A stretch of DNA of 64,000 bases from Paralvinella palmiformis. Its lineage: Eukaryota > Annelida > Polychaeta > Terebellida > Alvinellidae. The DNA is taken from the NCBI GenBank assembly GCA_025642065.1, contig JAODUP010000838.1, positions 124,001-188,000 on the forward strand, read 5' to 3'. The position numbers and the translations under genes were made by a program. The notes beneath the pieces were generated by a model. It made no database searches. It was not told where the DNA came from and was given only the letters and a program-made list of their open reading frames with translations. Of this stretch, positions 1 through 13,390 are shown one piece after another; the first letter of the stretch is position 1, and each line of letters opens with the position of its first letter.

Positions 1-206
1 GCCTGTAGCTTTGTGCATCCATTGAACAGATCAGTAGCTGAAGTCGACCGGCACACCTGTGAAATGAGATTCTCGACTTTTGCAATAACATTATTCATTT
101 GACCAGCTTGCTTGAGACCATCCTTCACCACAAGTTGGAAAGTGTGAGCAAAGCACAGACTTTGATGTACCCACTCCAAGTACCGACTCCAATCATCTTT
201 GGATCC
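1..206 (-). mobile_element. hAT/ZBED-type transposase fragment
   Basis: The minus strand is open from 206 to the window edge, with a stop just upstream at 207-209. It reads DDWSRYLEWVHQSLCFAHT and continues with QLVVKDGL, the conserved block seen in BED-finger hAT transposases (CxAHxLxLVVKDGL type). It is a fragment only, and the rest lies beyond base 1. It abuts a LINE fragment at 207, so the two repeats are fused end to end. Confidence 0.8.
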
Positions 207-475
207 CTAATTTGAAGGCTCCCTTCTCTGATTGCCCTAATTTTACTAGATGCACACTGTTTTATTTGGGGGACTCTGCACAGGCTACCATGCCTTGTTG
301 ATGTGTATGATTTTATTCCAACATTTGAGGTAATTCCTTCTAGAATTTTCCAGGTATATATAATTCGGTATCTTTCCAATTCCATCCTCCTCTCCTGAGA
401 GTACATCTTGAGCGCTGATGGTCGATCCTAATAATTTAGGTAAGATATTGGATATACCTTACTGGAGAATGATCT
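207..475 (-). mobile_element. Non-LTR retrotransposon (LINE) RT C-terminal fragment
   Basis: The minus strand encodes LKMYSQERRMELERYRIIYT followed by WKILEGI, and further down REGSLQIRDPK. This is the post-RT tail typical of jockey/CR1-like LINEs in invertebrates (SLQRRRERY..IYxWKIL...R.GSxxxRGPK). The part upstream of 475 is degraded. It is a pseudogenised, 5'-truncated remnant. Confidence 0.65.
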
Positions 476-527
476 GAAGAGGGACTACATTTTCTGGATA
501 TCTCCAACTCTGTGTGGTGTCCATAGC

Positions 528-1717
528 TGGAAGAAATATTTCTGAATTAAAAAATTAATTTGTGGATTTAATTTTTTGTAGCAAACTTCAAATCCAAATT
601 TATCAATTACAGTTCCCTTTTTTTAAATACCGTAGGTCCCAGCCATTAAGCCGAGACTTTGTGTCAACATTTTGACTCTTATTTTGGGGGGTCCGCTTAA
701 TGGCCGGTGCTATTTCAGTGTCAAGAAATCCAGTCATCGAGAGAAAAATTTTCAGTGTGTTAGCAGCTATCTACTGGGGTCTAGACTCTAGTGACCTAGG
801 TCCTAGTCTAGATGCAAATGGACATCAATCGTTATTTTGATTTAAACTCATGCAGTCATGGAGTGAAAATAGAAGTGAAACAAGTTGATGATAATTATAC
901 ATGGCTTTATAATGAAAATCAATATTTATATGTAGACTTATCTGATTTTTGTAATTATGGATAAACGTTGTTTGACTCAGTAGCGCATTTCACAAAGGCA
1001 GCGCCGGTAACAAGACAACTCATACCCAAGAGTGTTGTATCTCATTCGTTTGGCGGCATAGACATTATGGTGCCCCCATTGACCTAAATGTTTTCTTTTA
1101 GGTCATTGGTGCCCCCATAGACATATTTTGTATGGGCATATTTATATTAATAAAGGGATAATTACTGATTAATTAATTTATTTTCAATAGAGTTATAGTT
1201 ACTAACTGACATACCAGTAATTTACAATTACATTGTCTTGATTATTGCTGTGTTAGTGACTAAAATGTACCATCAAAGGCTCAGTAGTAATTGACAATAT
1301 GTTTAATTATTTCTAAGTCATTGACTTCATATACGGTTCACTGACTGTTTAATCATGCCGTTAATTTAAGTTTGAGGTCCTACATATACACTAACAGTTT
1401 GCATAAATGATGGTTATAATTTGCCTTGATCTATTGACAGTATACAAAACACTTTGGTATGAATAACGAATTATGAAAACAAAATTATTTTCTGTGTTCA
1501 AAACGTCACCTGGGCTGGAAATACTACAGGGAAAAGTTCAGATTTTAGGTCGGCTTATTGGATGGTAACACCATAAATCATGATATTTTAGGCCTAAAAA
1601 CCGTCCTCGGCTTAATGGCCGGGTCACAGCTTAATGGCCAGGACCTACGGTAAGCAATTCTAGAATTGGAATTGCCCATCACATCCAATTCCGGAATTGA
1701 AGTGACCCCATATCTAA
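528..1717 (+). mobile_element. hAT-like MITE, copy A, split by a nested insertion
   Basis: Bases 528-629 plus 1651-1717 match the copies at 24748-25020 and 41930-42300: GGAAGAAATATTTCTGAAT, then TGTAGCAAACTTCAA, then the GAATTG-rich right end and GACCCCAT. The left terminus is degraded. A separate element (630-1650) interrupts it at a TA. Confidence 0.75.
630..1650. mobile_element. TA-flanked TIR element nested in hAT MITE copy A
   Basis: The left end reads CCGTAGGTCC, then GCCATTAAGC. The right end is the inverse: GCTTAATGGCC, then GGACCTACGG. TA flanks both sides (628-629 and 1651-1652). The empty site survives in the sister repeat at about 24957-24967 (AAATAAGCAATTC). Extra copies of GCTTAATGGCC lie inside both ends, near 682 and 1610. 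No transposase could be read. A TA target duplication suggests the Tc1/mariner/pogo group, non-autonomous. Confidence 0.85.
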
Positions 1718-2747
1718 TTGATATATGATTATTAGACCTGTGTATCAGGCAACAGAGCTCTCAGTACTTAGCATTTAGTTAATGAGTTATGACATTGATT
1801 TATTTGCTGTTAGATTCACCTCAATAATCATATGTTGTAATTTATCACCCAAGCTTAGCTTCAAACATCTAACCTATTGGATTAACTTTGTGCTGAAGCA
1901 CATTAACATCTATCAACAATTGACTGGTATTACAGGGTTCTCACATGTCCTGAAAAATAACAAATTAATTTTCCAGGTCCTTGAATTTTACAAAATCAGG
2001 AAATGTCCTGGAAAAAATATTGGCTGTGAAAAAATCCACTTAGAACCAAAAAAACCCCTGTGAATAAATATTATGCCTGTAGAAAAATAATTTGATTGTA
2101 GAAGAAAAAGAGTACTGGTACATGGTCTTGATATCCCATCTCAGTTAAAATTTAAGTAAAAGTGTGTAGATCAGACAGCTAGAAAGGGGGTGAGGAGGAG
2201 GCTGTACCATAAAAATGTCAATAATCGATTTTACATTGAATAAATATGATATGCTTTTTTGCACATATCTTGATTTATTACCTTTACATCTTGTATAATT
2301 TGTCCTGGAAAATAGTCATTTTGTCATGGAAATGAATATTTCTTTGGCTGTGGGAACCATGTATAATGTATATTCCTGATGTTAGATAATTATATTATTC
2401 ACCTGATGGTCTGACCTAGATAGTAATGGCAGATACATTGGTACTTGGATACAAAGCTTCCAAACTTACATCATAAAAGCATTACAACTACAGTGTTGTT
2501 GCCTAGGACATCTATGAATCACTAAATACAGTGACTTTGTCACTTCTTGCTAGAGGAAGCATCTTTTCAGTTGTTATAAACAATCATAAAATGTTTAACA
2601 AAAATTATAAATAGTACATAATGAAGTATGTAGCAAGCCTAAGTAAATTTTGTTATAACAGGGTTATTTAATTTATTACAGTCAGGTGTGTGATTATTTA
2701 ATTCAACAGCCAGCTGTGTGATTTGTGAATAAATTGTGTGTTTTCAG
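1718..2747. other. Non-coding sequence upstream of the first visible TPRKB exon
   Basis: This should be intron or 5' region of TPRKB. I searched it for the missing first coding exon (the family motif around LLLFKDVKN) and did not find one. A pyrimidine tract and AG at 2741-2747 form the acceptor of the next exon. No repeat could be named. Confidence 0.5.
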
Positions 2748-3835
2748 GTGGTTGACATTTTTCAAGTTCTGACAGCTGCAACTAAGGCATTATATGCAAG
2801 CAAAACAGGAAAGAAGATCACTAGAACAATCCATTCTGAAGTATTATATAGTCTCTCACCAAATAAAAATGTATGAATTTTACTTCATTAAGTAGTTAAC
2901 CAATTCTCACAGTTATACCTTTAAACGTGTAGAATATTACAAATCTTGCTTCACTATCTTTTAAAAAATACATAATTCATGCAGTTTCATGTATGTGTAT
3001 TATATGCAAACTCCACAGATATCTGATTGTTTCAAAATATTTGGATTAGACAAGTCTGATGAGCATTTACTAGTTGCCGAGATACACAAGGTTGATGAGG
3101 GAACATTATCAACACTCTGCTCTCGGATCCAGGGAGAAAATATTCCATTATCCAGATTAAAAGAATTCACTGATGTTGGCTTAATAAAGAAGGTAAATTT
3201 AATGGAAATCAAAAACTTTAAAGTAAATTATGCTACGTGTTCAAGATGGTCATAGTAAAACCTTATCACTAAGGAAAGCAGATTTAGACTGCCTGAAAAT
3301 CATCTTATTTCTCAAATGTCTCTGGCAATACAATTTTTATTTATTTTGCAGGCTGAATTTTTATGAATCAACCACACTGCAATGCAAAAACCTATTAAAG
3401 AATGTTTTTTTCTCATTCAATACACACTACATATTTATGACGTAATCTGACGTCAAAGCCCAGTGATAACAAATATGTGGTTTAAACATTTCCTAACTTA
3501 ACATTAATGAGCAATCAAGATGTATCCTTTTGTTGACAGTTAACTATTCACACCTCCAGGCAAAGACCAAAGAATATACACGAAGTCCATACTAGTCTAA
3601 AATTCTTGATATCAGATCCATAAATTCACACTAACAATGTTTGTAATCTTTTCATATATAACATGAACAAACATAATGGTATGTTTCATTGAACATTTTA
3701 TCACACTATTATTGTAGTTCTCATTTAATTTATAATATACAGGTATATAAAGTTACAGATGAGGAGCTAAATGTGGGAACACTGCTTGAGGCTGCTGTTG
3801 GAAGAATGGCTAGCAAAGAATTTGTAACATTTTAA
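2748..3835 (+). CDS. TPRKB: TPRKB/Cgi121-like subunit of the EKC/KEOPS complex (C-terminal three exons)
   Basis: Coding exons lie at 2748-2870, 3019-3192 and 3743-3835, all phase 0 with GT-AG borders (donors GTATGA and GTAAAT). They give 129 residues starting VVDIFQVLTAATKAL and ending MASKEFVTF. Alignment from memory with vertebrate TPRKB (about 175 aa) is continuous: the block matching IVDPFQILVAANKAV, then SLSPNKN, then VGTLLEAAVGRMASK. The family binds the PRPK/Bud32 kinase within KEOPS, which makes the t6A modification on tRNAs reading ANN codons. About 45 N-terminal residues are missing: no matching exon was found upstream in the window, so the first exon probably lies left of base 1. 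An AATAAA follows the stop. The gene converges on NitFhit. Confidence 0.92.
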
Positions 3836-3865
3836 TTTCTTTTTATAACTCTACTTGTTTGAAAC

Positions 3866-3871
3866 AATAAA
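3866..3871 (+). promoter_or_regulatory. Poly(A) signal of TPRKB
   Basis: AATAAA lies 31 bases after the TPRKB stop codon, followed by a T-rich stretch. The very short 3' UTR fits the convergent neighbour, which ends at 4772. Confidence 0.6.
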
Positions 3872-4771
3872 AAGATATTTATCATCAGTGTTTATTCTTG
3901 TTTTATTGTTACATAAATGCAGTGTTCAAGTTTTTTGAAAACAAGTCAATTGTTATGATTGTCATTGCTAACATGAAAAAAGAGCTAACAAAAAAAAACA
4001 CTTTAGTCACTCAGAATTCTTGTTAACAAAATCTGAAACGATACTGGTTACCTGTTTTAGTGAAACATGTTCAACATTCATCTTTCATGCATAACATTGT
4101 TATAGTATTGCAGTTATAAGAAGAAAAGTTTATTCAAGATATTTTCTGGCTCTTTCTTGAACACAAGTTTTCACTATCACTTCTAGATATTAATTCTGCT
4201 GATACAAGCATCATTGAAACCAGTCATTGGATATAGATAGCATATAAGAAACAAAATGCATTTATTTTAAAATAATATATTTTTTTTGGCAGGGTCTTTG
4301 TAATGCAGGGTTGATATACCTCTAACAAATCCACAGGTGGCATTTAAGTAGTCCTTTAATAAACTGTTTTCGAACATGTTTGGGTATTCTTTTTATTTAC
4401 TTTTCAGTGGAAAGGCTCATAAACTTTTATCACATTCACAGGGAGGTCTGTTACCTAAGAAGAATCAGTAACTTCAGTGCTATTAGACCATGCCCTATCT
4501 GTTTGCCTATTTCTAACAATAACAAAGATAAGCATAAAATGCAGTGATAACAAAGTCAGTTACTAGTAGTGTTTCAATAAAACAGGCCTTTATAAACACG
4601 ACATTGAGATGTAATTTTATTAAGTCTACAAACTGTTTAGAGCAATAAGAGTAGTGTTTTAGGCCTACAATAGTTGGGCATTTCCAAATTACTAACATTC
4701 ATACTAATGCTTGTAAATACAGATAGTATTTAAATTATACCAAAAACAGAGAACAACTGTAATACAACAAG
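3872..4771. other. Intergenic spacer between convergent TPRKB and NitFhit
   Basis: No coding similarity was seen. The right part should be the 3' UTR of NitFhit. A minus-strand AATAAA (TTTATT on the + strand at 4616-4621) is a possible poly(A) signal about 150 bases past the NitFhit stop. Confidence 0.45.
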
Positions 4772-7700
4772 TCAAGTGAAGTATTGTCTAAGTGTAGTGG
4801 CCTCTTGTGTCATCTCATCATCTGTTCTCCATTCTGAATCGGCTACATTTTTATCATGTTCTTCGAGCTGGCAGGAAAAAGGATGCCATGGCATTTAATT
4901 ATTTAAATTACACTCAAGTAACTACAATATAACATTAACTGGTATCAGTTTGATCAATGTATACAAGCAATACAGAAATTTTATCATAACAAAGAATAGT
5001 GTATTTATAATGGAAGGCAACAGCAATATAATAATGATACCCACATGTTGATAAATATCATCATTTTGCTTAAAGTCATTTGGTTTCCTAGGTAGGACAT
5101 GAACATGTACATGCTGAAACGAAAGAAGAAAGAAAAAAACATTACATAATTACTTGGTCTCCACAGATCAAATAAATATACAAAAAGATACGGAAGTAAA
5201 ATAGTCATCTTACTGAAACTAATATTACTGAAACTGTATAAACTTGCAAATAAGATTAAGCAAACAAACACACCAATAACTTATCAGATATAAATGCATC
5301 TAGATATATATACAAAACACACATGCTTTAATTATTATTGTACTTTGCATCTATAATATTAGACCTTAATGCTTTGCCCAGCTTCAGGTCCATCCTGTAT
5401 TCCAATAGTTACGGATGATGCATTATGATGTTTTTCTATGACAGATGAGACGTGCTGTACTATTTGGAACATGTCTGCTATCTCTGCTTGCGTCATATCA
5501 CAAAATCTTTCCACTGGTCTTAGTGGAATTACTAATATATCTTGTAAACAAATGTTAAAGACTAAAAAATCTGATTAACAATAATTAATTTCTTTATTTT
5601 ATATACTAAACAATCTTGTATAGTGTTCAGTCAATGTTATGCGGTACATTTTCTATTTTTTTCTCAACATTTTGACCCTTATTGGCTTCTCTAACTGATA
5701 TGATCATGCTTTCACATTCTAAGCTTCAGAGAAAGTATACACATACAACTTCTGAAGAGTGAAACTTCTTAAGTAATAAAAAGTATCTATTTATCAAGTT
5801 TTTTTTATCACAGACAATTATGCTCAAATTATTTGATAGTACAGTTTGTTTAAATCACAAAACCAAACCACATCCCATTTAGCATAAACCTCTTTAAAAA
5901 GGCAAATGTTCAGAGATTTGTTGAAACTGTCGACTCTTTTACAGCTAAAAATATCTAGCATATATGACTGATCTTTTTTCTTCCAGAAGGTATTTAAACA
6001 TCTGCCAGTAATAAGCGGACTCAAACCTCCAAAATAGTGTTTTTAAAATCTAAATGAGCAAGCATATTTCCATAATATGCTAGCTTAATGGAAATATTGC
6101 TTCAAGTTATTTCCAATTTACATGCATTTAACTACATAATAATAATAATTTGCAATAATCAGATGGTTTAATGCAAAAAAACCCTACCATTTTGCAATCT
6201 ACAAGAACAGACAACCAGAAATATAAATTACCAGTAAATAAATTAGAATCAGTTCAGCACCAACCTCAAATGCATATTTATGTTACTGACAAATATTTAC
6301 TCCAATAAATATAATACTAAGTTGGTTTTGATGAGCTAAACTAAGTTTATAAATATTCTGGAATACATATACCGGTATTACACTGTGGACCTTATCCACA
6401 GTGGATAACTAATTTATTAAATGCATCAGACAGAGAAAAATAGAATTGGTCTATTCTTAAAAATGGTTTACTTTTCTAGCATAACAGTAAGAAGCTAGCC
6501 AAACCATAAATAAACTTTTTGACCGTTTAGTAGTAAACCTTTAAGCATAGTTTTGATGTTCACTCATTATTAAAAACATAGAATTTTATCAATATTTAGT
6601 TGCTGATTCATCTACAATTCAGTGTAAATTATACAAGGTATGACAACAAATTTGAAATAGTTTAATTGGCTAACAAACCATGTAATTAATTTACAAAGCC
6701 ACATTTCCTACACACAGTACTTGTAAATATGATACTTAATATCAATATACTCTTGATCAAAGTTATGCTGATCACAGGCACAATTAATTGTAATTTACTG
6801 ATACAATTAGTATAAAATGTTTTGAATAGATTCATTCTGTCTATCACAAACAATATGTGCCTCTGTAGATGTTGACCTATCTGCTAAAGTCATATATCCA
6901 AGCTATTTATAATGATTTAGAAATAAAGTTAACTTACAAAACTCATCTTGAATTCTAACAGGCCTATTAAATTTATTCAAGTTATGCAGACAGTCATATA
7001 TGTATGTCATGCAGTATCAGATGATTACAAATGCAACTTGAGAAAAACTTGGCTGAAATGAAATTTTCTTGCTATCTGAAGTAAATTCAGTTTAAATCAT
7101 TTGCACTGTATTGAGTTTGGCATTTTATTGAAGGATACGTCCTGGCACAACAGGCTTCTTATTTACAAAAGCAACAGAAACTGCTGAACGATAGAATACA
7201 TGACTGGCCTTGACCTTCACTTGGCCAAACTGGTAATCTGACTGTGTATTAATGGCCACTGAAAGGACAAATAAATATCGTCAAGAGATCATTAATAATT
7301 AGACTTGGAAACGTTAGGCACAAATAAATAGGTGAGATAACAGTATATCACATCTTACTTCTTTGCTAATTATTTGTTTACTAATTTCATACATGGCGTG
7401 TGTATTTTATATACATCTGCCAATATAGATTTAAAGGGATTTCACAGATAACCATGATCCAATATGGGTTTATACAGGGCTTACCGAAGAGTTATAGGTT
7501 TAGCTCTGCAGCCATGCTCTGCACAGAAATTAGGTATATATGCATGTTTTGTTATCTATGCTGAATGTGTGGAAAACGTAAATTCCACTTTTGTGTTTGC
7601 ATAAGCAACAACTGACTACTGACCTTTAGCCTGGGCATTTATTGTACCATAAAGATCATGTCTACGATGCTGCCATATAGGCATTTCTGTGCGTCTTTTT

Positions 7701-10700
7701 TCCATATAAGATAAATCTATTTCCACCACTTGCACATCGACATTATCAGGGCAATCCATTAGTACAGAACCCCAAGGATCGACTACCTGAAATAAGAGCA
7801 AGAATCAATTAAACAAACTGAACTAAACATATATACATTTGCGTAAGTTATTTTAGTTAGAATACAGTTGCTGTCAATCATTTAAAAGCAGAAGCAGTTG
7901 TTGGACTAACATTTTTAAGAATTTTATTAACTGATATCACTGTATTTCTAGGAAAACAGATATGTAGTGCTTGATTTCTTATCACATTTTATATTAAAAA
8001 AATAGCCATTAAATTGTAGGTAAATACCAGCCATTTTAACATGAGGTATGAGAATACAGATTGAAAAAACTAAATTAAATTAAAAACATGCAAATTATAT
8101 GTAGTTATTATTTGTTGGCTTTATTTCCCTGGTTAGAGGCAGCACTGAAATACCTGACCCACTTTAGGAGTATGGACCATGATAAATGTTGCCACCCAAA
8201 TTGGATTTCAAAATGTTCTGATTTTACTGACTTAACTAAAGTTTTCCTGACTGAATAAATGTACTAAAATTAACATACAACACTTTCATAACTGAAGTTT
8301 GAAAAGTAATGCCCACCAAATATTGTCAATGTATCTGGGGGGATAAGTGTTCGTGTAGCTATTATCTACCGATTACACCCCACTAAGAAAAATGGCTTAA
8401 AAGCAGCAGATTTCTTCAAGGAATTTTCGGGATTTATTGACTCTCTTGCTACCAACAGTGGCCATCTGTTGATCTTAGGTGATTTCAATATACACTGGGA
8501 TTGCCAGAGGAATGCAGATACCAAACAACTGGCTGACATTCTTAGATCTGCCAATCTCAGGCACCATGTCCAAGAAAGAACACACAGACATGGTCACATC
8601 TTAGATCTTGTCATCTCCCGTGATGATGATGATAATTTGATTAAGGGTGTGTCTTCCATGCTGTCTGATCATGTCCTTGTTAACATTAATCTATCTTTAC
8701 AGAAACAATCTGTTTCAGCTAAAGTTATTTCATATAGAAGATATAAGTCAATTGACAAGGAGGCTTTTCTTGCTGATCTGCAAGTCTCTTCTCTGGTATT
8801 GGATCCACCAGATGATCTCTATGATAGTACATTGAGAGACATTGTAGATGAACATGCACCTTTAAGGACAAAGGAAATGCCAAGCAGAACAATGCTTCCA
8901 TGGTACAATAAGAACATACAGGCTGCAAAGAGACACAGAAGGTATTGTGAGCAGCTGTGAATCAGGACCAGTTTGTGTGTTCATTTTGAAATGCTGAAGG
9001 TCAGTAACATTCTAGTTAAAAATACCCTTGCCTCTTCTAAATCTGAATATTATAATAAAAAGATCAAAGCATCAAAGGGAAATCAAAGGACTGTTTTCAG
9101 TGTGGTGAATAAAGTATTACATAAAAGTCAAATTGTCCTTCCAAAAAATATCAACTCAGATAAAGATATAGCCCATTGTTTTAATAACTTCTGTCAAAAA
9201 ATATTAAATATACATAGTGGGTTCCAGTCCAGCACCTTATCACAGGGTAAGCCATTGGTAGAAGAGTCCTGCATATCCATGATGGATACATTTGAGCCTT
9301 TTACAGAGACTGATATCAGACAGTTGCTGAAAAAGTCATCTAATGCTTTCTGTGCAGTTGACCCTATGCCTACATGGCTTGTGAAAGATTGTCTGGATGT
9401 TCTGATAAACCCAATTACAAATATAGTTAATCAATCATTATCTCTGGGTGTTTTCCCAAGATCCATGAAAGCTGCCCTTGTAAAACCATTAATAAAAACC
9501 ACACTATGGACTGTAATATTCTAAACAATTACAGACCTGTTTCAAATCTTACATTTTTATCTAAAGTTATAGAAAAGGCAGTTGCTTTCCAGCTAAACAA
9601 ATATTTAATCAATAATAACCTTATTGAATCACTACAGTCTGCCTATAAAAGTGGTCACAGCACTGAAACAGCCTTGGTTCGAGTGAAAAATTATATTATG
9701 ATGTCAATTGATCAAGGTAAGCCAGTAATACTTCTTCTGGACCAGTCTGCTGCATTTGATACAGTTGACCATAATGTACTTTTCTCTAGGTTGAAAGACA
9801 CGTTTGGTCTGTCAGGTAGAGTACTTGAATGGTTTCGATCCTATCTGGAACAACGCTCTCAGAGAGTGTCTGTTCATGGTATTTTATCTGATGTTCAGTT
9901 TTTGTTATCTAGTGTACCACAGGGTTCAGTTCTTGGTCCTCTGGTTTTCACAATGTATACCCGTCCTCTTGGGATCATTGCACAGTGATATGGGGTTAAA
10001 TATCACTTGTATGCTGATGACACACAGCTGTATATATCACTGGATACTGACAATGAGTTAAATTTCTCCTCTTCCTTGAAGAATTTAGAACATTGTATTG
10101 CTGATATTTGGCTATGGATGACTCAAAACTTCTAAAACTTAATGATAATAAAACAAATATTATATATTTGGCATCACCACATTGTGTTAAATCCCTAAAG
10201 ACACCAGCATTACAGATGGGTGCATCTTCGATTACCCCTAATGGGTCAGTAAAAAATCTAGGGGTTATTTTTGACAAATATATTAACATGCATGAACATG
10301 TCACATCAGTATGCTGAGCTGCCTACTACCATCTTAAGAACATCCACTGTTTAAAAGCATTCTTGACACAAGAAGCACTTGTAACTGTAGTCCATGCCTT
10401 TGTTACATCCCGTATAGACTATTGTAACTCCCTGTTATATGACATATCTGATTATAACATTAATCGCCTTCAGCGAATTCAGAATAGTGTAGCTCGCATT
10501 GTAACAAATACTAGAAAATATGATCATATCACCCCAATTCTTCAAAAACTACATTGGCTACCTGTTAGACAGCGTATCCATTTAAAAAATTTGTTAATAA
10601 CTTATAAAACTATTAATGATATGGTGCCAGAATACCTGTGTGAACTGGTGTCCATTAGAGAGTCATCCCGAAAACTCAGGCCATCCAGTCAGATACTATT

Positions 10701-13294
10701 GGAGGTACCAGTGTCTCAGCTCAAGTCATATGGTCACAATGCGTTTAATGTTGCAGCCCCCACTTTGTGGAATAGGTTGCCGGCAAATATTAGAAATGTG
10801 TTGTCTCTTGAAAACTTTAAATCTCTTCTAAAAACACACCTATTTAAGGTCGCTTTCACAGATAAATAATTATTATCTTTGAAATCATTACAGGGTTCTT
10901 ACAGACATATTATTTGGGGTATTGTTAAATTACATATTATTTGTACAGTGCCTTTGAATGGCTCCTGCTAGTAAGGGCGCTTTATTAAATATACATTATT
11001 ATTATTATTATTATTATTTAGGAATGATTGAATGTATCACAAAGTTCCTCTTTACATTGAATTTATCCTACATTTCAATATTTGTACTTTTGTATTTTTA
11101 TAGGTTTACATGCAATGATACCAGGATACCAGAGTATGGAATAAAAGGCTAGTGCCTGTCCGGTCTTGACTAAATTTGTAGTTTCTTATTATACAGTCTA
11201 TGGCTATGATGCATTAGTCAAACACATTAACAACACTGTGCATGTGAAAGGAACATTTAAATCTTCTGTGACCCTGAAAACATTTTCCTGAATTTCCCAA
11301 AATATTTCTGAAAATTTCAAATACAGTAAAACATCTCTTAGTGAACACCTCTCTATAAAAGGAACACCTCATTATAAAGAACACCTGAAGTCCCAAATTT
11401 TTCCTTCTGCTTTAGCATTGGAGCCTATCTCTGTGTAAGGAACACCCCTCTATTGTGAACAGTGAACACCTTTTTAAGTCTCAAATAGCACCTTATCATT
11501 GATTTGAACATGAACCTGAACAGTACATACATGTAATGTATGTTTAATGTACGATGTTTGTTTAGTATTTTGGTCACGTTATCAGAAAAGTAAAATATTA
11601 CCTCTGATGTGTTTTGTCACCATTTGCTTCTTGTACATTTATTCAAGGAAGTTTGTTTAGTAACTGGCAGAAAGTTTGTTTTTACAAGATATGACTGATA
11701 AGATGATATAAATACTGGGCAGTAACAAATTTCACTTATGTGAGCTCTGGTGGCCTCGCGGTTAAGCACCCGGCACTTGGTGCCAAGGGTCACAGGTTCG
11801 ATTCCAGCAAGAGGTTGAAACATTTCCAGAGATTAATTTCTCGGCTCACAACATCATGGGTGGCTGACCACGTTAAATGGCACTGCCGTCTCCACTGAAT
11901 TATTAAAAATAAAGGGGGACGTTAAAGATCCTTTGAGGACGTAATGCAGTCTGCCAATGACCACCCTCAGGGTATTTCGGCTCCATCTTTCTGTACTGCT
12001 CCCCTGTTATGGTGGGGGGGGGAGGAGTTATTAACAACCATTCCAACATAGAGGCTGTGCTGAACAAGTGACAGCCTCGGGATTTCCCCCGAACAACAAA
12101 GCTAATTTTACTTATGCTCCTGGCCAGTTCCTGTAGAATTACTAGTGATCTGTTTATGTAAAATTCTTCAACACATCTCCTGGTCAATAGAGGAAAAAAC
12201 CCTTACTATCTCCAAGAAGCTGGAGATCTTGAAAGCAAGTGAACACTTTAGTCAGAAAGCTGTGGCAACAATGCTTGGGTTATCCCTTGGTGCTGTCAAC
12301 CATGTAGTGGAGAGAAAATGAGAGCTTCAAACCCTAGCCAAATACAATATCCACTCTGCTGGTGAAAGGGCAAAGTTAGTTGTCAACAATGATCACAACT
12401 ATCAAGTATGGAAGTGATTTGTCACAGCCCCAGCCAAGAACATTCTTTATTCTGTATGCATCATTAAAATAAATCTCTCAACATCGTCAATGCAGTCAAC
12501 CAGTGAGAGCCCAAGGCCTGAAATAGATGGCTTTACAGATTACACACCCACAACAACATCAGCTTCAAGGTCGTAAATGGTGAAAGTGCTGGTGTTAAGC
12601 AACTTGTTATGACAACCTCGAAACAACAACTTGATTCCCTTACTGATGACAACAGCATCAATGATATCTTCAACTGAGATGAAACAGGATTGTTCTATAA
12701 TGCATTGCCAACTAAATCACTGGTTCAAAAGGGTGATTCAGGTCATGGCCCTAAAGTTTCAAAAGACCAACTAAGAGTGCTTCTTGCTTCCAACACGTTC
12801 ATGCCATTAATGGTAGGGAAAAGTAAAAGTCAAAGTGTTCAAAAAAATATCAAAGACATAACACGGTAAACGGACAAAACCCCACTGGACATAACCCTAC
12901 TCAGACAAAACCCCATCGGACAAAACCCCACTTGGACAAAACCCCATTCGGACAAAACCCCACTCAGACAAAACCCCACTTAAAAAAAAATCAGCACACA
13001 TGTTTCGCAGGTTAATCTGGAACTGACGGGTCTGACGGCGGACACCCTTGGCTGGTGGTTCACCACGCTCATCATGCAATAGTGATGTGGCATACTGGAC
13101 CTGATTCTTCCGGATACTATCAATTGCTCTCCAGATGGTTGGGTGACTGTGTCCTACCAGCTTGAAAAATCCATTATTCCATCCCTCACATATGTTGTTT
13201 GTTCTGGAACCGCCTTCAAGGGTGATGGTGTGCACATTCCATATAGATGGTGCGAACATGGGTGGCTTGCGTCGGATGTGAATTGGGGGAATAG

Positions 13295-13338
<44 letters not shown>

Positions 13339-13343
13339 TTCAA

Positions 13344-13390
<47 letters not shown>

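Noticed and set aside
7931..8300. Extra exon of NitFhit left of the LINE
   Set aside because: The nitrilase domain is already complete across the neighbouring exons, and no open frame with splice borders was found.
11742..11825. Possible tRNA gene in NitFhit intron 6
   Set aside because: It is the head of a 363-base SINE bounded by a 13-base duplication.
12865..12982. CRISPR-like array (short spaced repeats)
   Set aside because: This is a eukaryotic window, spacers are a few bases only, and the array is one of two inverted MULE ends.
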